The translations under genes and the position numbers were made by a program. From the NCBI GenBank assembly GCA_020161845.1, contig JAIUNK010000027.1, positions 1 to 59,556 on the forward strand: DNA of 59,556 bases. Reading direction: 5' to 3'. Shown here piece after piece: positions 59,451-59,556 of the stretch. Source of the DNA: Actinomycetota bacterium (GTDB taxonomy: Bacteria; Actinomycetota; Actinomycetes; Actinomycetales; Dermatophilaceae). Numbering within the stretch: position 1 is the first letter of the stretch; the number at the start of each line of letters is the position of its first letter. Under the pieces are notes generated by a model, which saw nothing but the letters and a program-made list of their open reading frames with translations, was not told the origin of the DNA and searched no databases.

Positions 59451-59556
59451 GGCGTGTCTCCCAATGGTGAGGGTGTTGATGGGCGATTGTGGGTGGCATG
59501 TCGCGTATGCGGGTGCTTTCGGACGCCGAGTGGGAGCTGATCGAGCCGTTCATGCC
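59451..59556 (+). mobile_element. IS5-like insertion sequence, start of transposase
   Basis: GGGCGTGTCTCCCAAT at about 59451 looks like a terminal repeat. ATG 59498 begins MSRMRVLSDAEWELIEPFMP, the typical N-terminus of IS5-family transposases. The rest is outside the window. It abuts the stop of the hypothetical gene, possibly replacing its downstream region. Confidence 0.7.

Overview
The window is high-GC actinobacterial DNA. The right-hand 25 kb is chromosomal: a glp/moeA-moaC-mog-rimJ-sepX(glpR) block beside tRNA-Ala, then 5-FTHF cyclo-ligase, a K+/H+ antiporter, FmdB, MscL, a DUF222 HNH protein and an frc-type sugar importer. This gene content and order fit Actinomycetes, possibly Micrococcales of the Dermatophilaceae/Intrasporangiaceae type; the family-level guess is weak.

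Layout. (1) 1-1871: a scrap heap. An ISL3 transposase fragment is cut by an IS3-type start, followed by a rearranged serine recombinase whose N-terminal piece is inverted relative to its C-terminal piece, and by a helix-turn-helix remnant. (2) 1925-7776: cargo of lower GC (judged by eye). It holds a zinc-hook SMC-like ATPase resembling RloC, a small membrane protein, and an OLD-type ATPase/TOPRIM nuclease; this looks like an anti-phage or anti-plasmid pair. (3) 7892-34914: an integrative conjugative element (ICE). It carries a MobF relaxase (frameshifted), a small HTH regulator, a Clp-N protein, an ABC-2 exporter and an AraC regulator, then ArdC, a prim-pol, a DUF2637 protein, a ParB-like protein, a full type IV secretion set (wall hydrolase, two pilin-like proteins, TrbL-like channel, SCO6880, VirB4-like ATPase, TraD/VirD4), SSB and a large serine recombinase. 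The recombinase gene reads directly into tRNA-Ala(CGC), the integration target. (4) 34820-59450: the chromosome listed above, plus a large degenerate helicase-like protein, tRNA-Arg(CCT) with a small two-gene unit behind it, and a GH13 branching-enzyme-like protein. (5) 59451-end: start of an IS5-type element.

How it works together. The recombinase would excise the element at tRNA-Ala. MobF nicks and unwinds it, TraD feeds it to the VirB4/SCO6880/TrbL channel, the M23 hydrolase opens the wall, and ArdC, SSB and prim-pol protect and copy the transferred strand. A divergent control region at 11443-11652 holds three copies of one 18-bp palindrome. One promoter built into two of them appears to make a leaderless transcript of the 71-residue HTH protein, which I infer is a switch for relaxase and cargo. 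The RloC-like/OLD-like pair may protect the host or exclude competing elements.

Most notable: the palindromic operator set with a leaderless promoter; the RloC-like/OLD-like cargo; the tandem recombinase remnant and the recombinase whose tail is encoded by the host tRNA; the relaxase frameshift; and the chromosomal helicase-like protein lacking the Walker A lysine. All calls rest on reading the sequence; no database search was run.
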